Shown here piece after piece: positions 42,377 through 46,063 of a stretch of DNA of 46,063 nt. The position numbers and the translations under genes are program-made. Location: assembly GCA_900541665.1 (NCBI GenBank), contig UQKV01000015.1, positions 1-46,063 of the forward strand, written 5' to 3'. This DNA is from an uncultured Collinsella sp. (GTDB lineage: Bacteria; Actinomycetota; Coriobacteriia; Coriobacteriales; Coriobacteriaceae). Position 1 is the first letter of the stretch, and each line of letters begins with the position of its first letter. Under the pieces are notes generated by a model that saw only the letters and a program-made list of their open reading frames with translations, was not told the origin of the DNA and did no database searches.

Positions 42377-44617
42377 TTATTTCTTAAACCGTGCACCCTG
42401 GCGTTTTCTGCCCGATGCGAACGTGGAACCCTTGCGGGCCTGCGAGCGTAAGCGCTCGATCGTCTCGTCCTCAGACGCACCCTCGAGCATCGCCCGAATC
42501 TGAACGACAGCATCGCGCAGGCGCGCCGCCTCCTCAAAGTCCATAGCGGCAGAAGCGTTACGCATATCCTCTTCCATGGTTTCGACGATCCGCACAAGCT
42601 CGTCATGCGGCAGTTCTTCCAACTGCTCCGCAAGTGTCTGCTCGGGCGCCACCGTTTCTGGCACACCGCCCTCGCCCGACTCATCGGGCGTATAGAATGC
42701 GTCATGGCCAAGAGAGTCGCCCTTCGAGCGACCCTTGGAGCCCACAGTTTTTTCGGCCTCGGCAATAAAACTTGAGATGTCGTTGATGGCCTTGCGCACC
42801 GTCTTGGGCACAATGCCATGTTCTTCGTTATATGCCATCTGAATCTCGCGACGGCGCTGCGTCTCCTCGATGGCCTCTTTCATCGAATCGGTCACAACGT
42901 CTGCATACATGATGACTTCGCCATCGGCGTTACGGGCCGCACGGCCAATCGTCTGAATCAGCGAACGGCGGTTGCGCAAGAAGCCTTCCTTATCGGCATC
43001 GAGAATTGCCACCAGTGAGACCTCGGGAAGATCCAAGCCCTCGCGAAGCAGGTTGATGCCAACGAGAACATCGATCTTGCCCTCGCGCAGCGTTCGCAGG
43101 ATCTCGACACGGTCCATTGTCGCCGTATCAGAGTGCATGTAATTGACCTTAATGCCCGCGTCGAGCAGATGGTCGGTCAGGTCCTCGGCCATGCGTTTGG
43201 TCAACGTGGTCACCAGCACGCGCTCCTTGCGGGCAACGCGCTCGCGAATCTCGTCCTCAAGATCGTCAATCTGACCGCGAACTGGACGCACGTCAATCTT
43301 GGGGTCGAGCAGGCCGGTCGGACGAATAATCTGCTCCACGTCGTTTTGGCTCACCCGCAGCTCGTAGTCGCCCGGCGTGGCCGAAACATAGATAAACTGG
43401 GGGATCCTTGCCTCAAACTCATCGAAACGAAGCGGGCGGTTATCGAGCGCCGAGGGCAGGCGAAAACCGTGTTCCACCAGCGTCACCTTACGCGAGCGGT
43501 CACCTTCGTGCATGCCGCGAATCTGCGGCACCGTCACATGGCTCTCATCGATGATGCAGAGCATATCCTTGGGAAAGTAATCGATTAGGGTAAACGGCGG
43601 CTCACCCGGCTTGCGACCGTCCAGATGACGCGAGTAGTTCTCGATGCCGTTGCAAAAGCCCATCGTCTCGAGCATCTCAAGATCATAATCGGTACGCTGC
43701 TGCAGACGCTGCGCCTCGAGCAACTTGTCGGTCGCCTTGAGCTCCGCCACGCGCTTCTCGCACTCTTCGCTGATCGATTTCAGAGCCGCCTTGACCTTCG
43801 GCTTCTCGGTCACGTAGTGCGATGCCGGCCATACGGGAATGGCCTCGTACTCACGAAGCATCTCACCGGTGACCTCATCGATCTCGGCAATCAGCTCGAC
43901 CTCGTCGCCAAAGAACTCAAACCGCAACGGATGCTCGGCATAAGGCGGATACACGTCAACAACATCGCCGCGCACGCGGAACGTGCCACGTGCCAGGTCA
44001 TAGTCATTGCGATCATATTGAATGTCGATAAGTGCATGGATAAAGTCATCGCGCTCGAGCGGCACCTTCTTGTCGACGTTTGGAGCCAGACCCGCATAGT
44101 CCTCAGGAGAGCCAATGCCATAGATACACGAGACCGATGCGACAACGATCACATCACGTCGAGAGAGCAGTGACGCGGTCGCCTGATGGCGCAGCATCTC
44201 GACCTCTTCGTTAATCGAGGAGTCTTTCTCGATATATGTATCGCTTTGCGGCACATACGCCTCGGGCTGATAGTAGTCGTAGTACGAGACGAAGTAGACC
44301 ACAGCGTTGTTGGGAAAGAACTCTTTGAGCTCGCTCGCAAGCTGAGCAGCGAGCGTTTTATTGGGGGCCATGACCAGCGTCGGCTTTCCCAGGGCCTCAA
44401 TAGTCTTTGCCATCGTGAAGGTCTTGCCCGAACCAGTCACGCCCAGCAAAACCTGATAGCGGTCTCCGTCCCTCACGCCCCGCACAAGTGACTCAATGGC
44501 CTTAGGCTGGGAACCAGCGGGCTCGTATGGAGACACGACCTTAAACGGCACATCAGCGCCCTCAACGCCAAAGCGCTTAAGTTCACCACCAACGCGTTCT
44601 ACTTCAAATTCCGCCAT
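42377..44617 (-). CDS. uvrB: Excinuclease ABC subunit B
   Basis: A 746-residue DNA-repair helicase-like protein that opens damaged DNA and recruits UvrC. Walker A GVTGSGKT is at 59-66, and the damage-probing beta-hairpin YYDYYQPEAY at 112-121. Further motifs are CIIDESHVTVPQIRGM, RPTGLLDPKIDVRPVRGQIDDL, LTKRMAEDLTDHL and TIGRAARNADG. A C-terminal UVR domain (FEEAARLRDAVVQIRAML, about 680-720) binds UvrC. It is somewhat longer than the usual 660-700 residues, through an N-terminal 25 residues and an acidic linker before UVR. ATG 44617 has TAGGAG upstream. Confidence 0.96.
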   Translation of the reverse strand: MAEFEVERVGGELKRFGVEGADVPFKVVSPYEPAGSQPKAIESLVRGVRDGDRYQVLLGVTGSGKTFTMAKTIEALGKPTLVMAPNKTLAAQLASELKEFFPNNAVVYFVSYYDYYQPEAYVPQSDTYIEKDSSINEEVEMLRHQATASLLSRRDVIVVASVSCIYGIGSPEDYAGLAPNVDKKVPLERDDFIHALIDIQYDRNDYDLARGTFRVRGDVVDVYPPYAEHPLRFEFFGDEVELIAEIDEVTGEMLREYEAIPVWPASHYVTEKPKVKAALKSISEECEKRVAELKATDKLLEAQRLQQRTDYDLEMLETMGFCNGIENYSRHLDGRKPGEPPFTLIDYFPKDMLCIIDESHVTVPQIRGMHEGDRSRKVTLVEHGFRLPSALDNRPLRFDEFEARIPQFIYVSATPGDYELRVSQNDVEQIIRPTGLLDPKIDVRPVRGQIDDLEDEIRERVARKERVLVTTLTKRMAEDLTDHLLDAGIKVNYMHSDTATMDRVEILRTLREGKIDVLVGINLLREGLDLPEVSLVAILDADKEGFLRNRRSLIQTIGRAARNADGEVIMYADVVTDSMKEAIEETQRRREIQMAYNEEHGIVPKTVRKAINDISSFIAEAEKTVGSKGRSKGDSLGHDAFYTPDESGEGGVPETVAPEQTLAEQLEELPHDELVRIVETMEEDMRNASAAMDFEEAARLRDAVVQIRAMLEGASEDETIERLRSQARKGSTFASGRKRQGARFKK

Positions 44618-44668
44618 GGATACTCCTAACTCGTACATCTGCAGTATACGCAGGCGGTGGGCTTAGTC

Positions 44669-45250
44669 CTATACGAACCGATCGGGATAGAGAGTCTTAT
44701 ATCGAACCCAGGCATTATTGACGCGAATCAGATAAGCCTGAGTTTCAGGGAAGGTAATCGCATTATGGAGTGACGTGTTCTGCTGCGCCCATCCGTCGAC
44801 ATTGCCCATACCGGCGTTATAGGCGGCGATGGCACTATCCGTCGACCCGTTGAAATAGGCGAGAAGATACGAGAGGTATGCGCAGCCAAACTCGATATTC
44901 GTAGCCGGATCGTTAAGATTGTCGACCGAATACTCCCCTCCGTCGACAAGGCCCTTGGCGATCATGTCCTGGGCAGTCTCGGGCATCAGCTGCATCAATC
45001 CCTGAGCACCCTGATTCGACTCGGCCTCGGGATCCCAATTCGATTCCGACTTAATGACAGCGCACACCAGATACGGATCCAGATTATGCGAAATACTGGA
45101 TTGCTTTACATACGCCTCGTAGTCAATCGGATACAGCGGCTTAAAGAAAGCGGCAGGAGCACACGAGTAGACGAGCGAAATAAGGCCGAAGACGAACACA
45201 ACGGCAAGTGGCGCCACGCGATACCACGTAAAGAAACGTGCCTTAGGCAT
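44669..45250 (-). CDS. SLT-domain lytic transglycosylase, membrane-anchored
   Basis: A 193-residue protein with one N-terminal membrane anchor (about 11-30) and a transglycosylase SLT domain (about 45-185). The catalytic Glu is E69 (IKSESNWDPEA), followed by GAQGLMQLMP and IAAYNAGMGNV, all standard for the Slt70 family. It cleaves peptidoglycan glycan strands outside the membrane. The start overlaps the coaE stop in ATGCCTAA, with GGAGGAGG upstream. Confidence 0.92.
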   Translation of the reverse strand: MPKARFFTWYRVAPLAVVFVFGLISLVYSCAPAAFFKPLYPIDYEAYVKQSSISHNLDPYLVCAVIKSESNWDPEAESNQGAQGLMQLMPETAQDMIAKGLVDGGEYSVDNLNDPATNIEFGCAYLSYLLAYFNGSTDSAIAAYNAGMGNVDGWAQQNTSLHNAITFPETQAYLIRVNNAWVRYKTLYPDRFV

Positions 45251-45884
45251 CGGCCTCCTCCTTATCCGGAGTATCTATAAACCCGTGGCATGCAAGCCAT
45301 GAGTCAAGCTGCTCAAAGAGCGAATTATCGGCTGCCGAATTATCAATCACCGTTGTAGCGAGATTGCACAGCGCAGACTCATCGGGCTGGCAAGCAGAAC
45401 GGGCATCGAAATCAGATGGCTCCATGCCACGTTGAATAGCGCGCTCGCGACGAACTGACAAAGGGGCGCTAATGACCAGAATTTCATCAGCCAAGCCAAA
45501 TGCATCCTCAAAACCAGTCGGAGCTGAAACCTCGACCACCGCAAAGGGATAACGGGGAGATGAAACCGTACAACAAACCGGATCGAGAATCCTAAGCGAA
45601 AGCTGTTCAATCAGAACGGGATGCACGATGCCATTGAGCCGTGCGACCGAATCAGGAGAAGCGAAAGCTCGAGAAGCGAGGATACTGCGGCGAATGCCGC
45701 CTTCCTCATCCAAAATGTCCCAACCGAATTCATCCGCGAGAGCATTGACGATATCAGAGCCCGGCACATACAGCGATTTTGCAAGCTCATCCAGATCGAT
45801 AAGCATAGCGCCACGAGATTCGAAATAGCGGCAGGCAGTCGACTTACCCGAAGCAATATTGCCCAAGACAAATACGGTAAACAT
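45243..45884 (-). CDS. coaE: Dephospho-CoA kinase
   Basis: A 213-residue P-loop kinase for the last step of coenzyme A synthesis. Walker A is GNIASGKST (8-16), then LIDLDELAKSLY and LNGIVHPVL. The LID-like region is LSVRRERAIQRG, and DNSAADNSLFEQLDSW is near the end. ATG 45884 was chosen (GGGAGGG upstream). An in-frame TTG immediately before it is less likely. It is coupled to the transglycosylase gene by an 8-base overlap. Its place upstream of uvrB is typical of actinobacteria. Confidence 0.92.
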   Translation of the reverse strand: MFTVFVLGNIASGKSTACRYFESRGAMLIDLDELAKSLYVPGSDIVNALADEFGWDILDEEGGIRRSILASRAFASPDSVARLNGIVHPVLIEQLSLRILDPVCCTVSSPRYPFAVVEVSAPTGFEDAFGLADEILVISAPLSVRRERAIQRGMEPSDFDARSACQPDESALCNLATTVIDNSAADNSLFEQLDSWLACHGFIDTPDKEEADA

Positions 45885-45912
45885 CAAGCCCTCCCTAACG
45901 CCAATGCGAGTA

Positions 45913-45943
45913 ATTATCGCTCAAATAAACTAGATGGACTCAA
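45913..45943 (-). promoter_or_regulatory. Candidate promoter of coaE
   Basis: Minus strand TTGAGT (45938-45943), 19-bp spacer, GATAAT (45913-45918), about 30 bases before the ATG. The long spacer lowers confidence. Confidence 0.3.
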
Positions 45944-46010
45944 AAAACAGCCAAACAGTAAGAGCGCATACGGGGAAGCTAGGTCCCAAAGCACAACATG
46001 TATATAACGC

Positions 46011-46042
46011 AAAAAAGGGGGAGGCCGCGAGGCCTCCCCCTT
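46011..46042 (-). terminator. Strong terminator of the gene to the right of the window
   Basis: On the minus strand AAGGGGGAGGCC, a 4-base loop (TCGC) and GGCCTCCCCCTT are followed by a T-run. It ends a minus-strand gene lying beyond the right edge, by synteny perhaps rpsA, though nothing of its coding sequence can be identified here. Confidence 0.85.
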
Positions 46043-46063
46043 CCAAGTTCAAGCGTACGGCTC

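Overview
The window looks like a piece of chromosome from a high-GC, Gram-positive actinobacterium of class Coriobacteriia, probably Collinsella or a close relative. This rests on the WhiA regulator, the actinobacterial order of DNA-repair and glycolysis genes, the GC content and codon use, and the Tat-type lipoprotein signals. It is inferred from gene content; no 16S or other taxonomic marker is present.

Nearly everything is read on the minus strand, so the order of transcription runs right to left. At the right edge a strong terminator closes an unseen gene. Then come coaE, a small lytic transglycosylase and uvrB. A plus-strand island follows: an LtaS-like phosphoglycerol transferase, the Mrp Fe-S ATPase and two unrelated FAD proteins. 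Next are uvrA, ybaK, murJ and uvrC. A sialic-acid island (17.4-28.1 kb) carries a four-gene ABC importer with a fused permease-ATPase, two AXE1-type esterases (one lacking its nucleophile), nanA, nanK and nanE. After it come rapZ-whiA, the glycolytic run gap, pgk, tpiA, gpmI with secG, a complete oligopeptide transporter oppABCDF, tRNA-Leu, a two-gene partner-switching module (PAS/GAF/PP2C phosphatase plus a fused STAS-kinase protein) and a tRNA-Gly cut by the left edge.

The backbone coaE-uvrB-uvrA-uvrC-rapZ-(yvcK)-whiA-gap-pgk-tpiA-secG is the familiar actinobacterial neighbourhood. Here yvcK is missing, and the sat-nan island sits between uvrC and rapZ. In the island, SatABCD would import sialic acid, the esterase would remove O-acetyl groups, NanA would split Neu5Ac to ManNAc and pyruvate, NanK would phosphorylate ManNAc and NanE would epimerise it to GlcNAc-6-P. 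No sialidase, nagA or nagB is in the window.

The observations most worth following are: three Thr-containing repeats in a long cytoplasmic N-terminal extension of MurJ that look like kinase/FHA sites; an esterase paralogue in which the catalytic serine has become glycine; several long inverted repeats sitting between genes (after oppF, between nanA and nanK, between nanK and nanE); two operator-like palindromes placed exactly on candidate promoters of the sat operon; and a fused anti-sigma antagonist/kinase next to its likely phosphatase. No CRISPR array, insertion sequence, prophage or integrase gene was seen.
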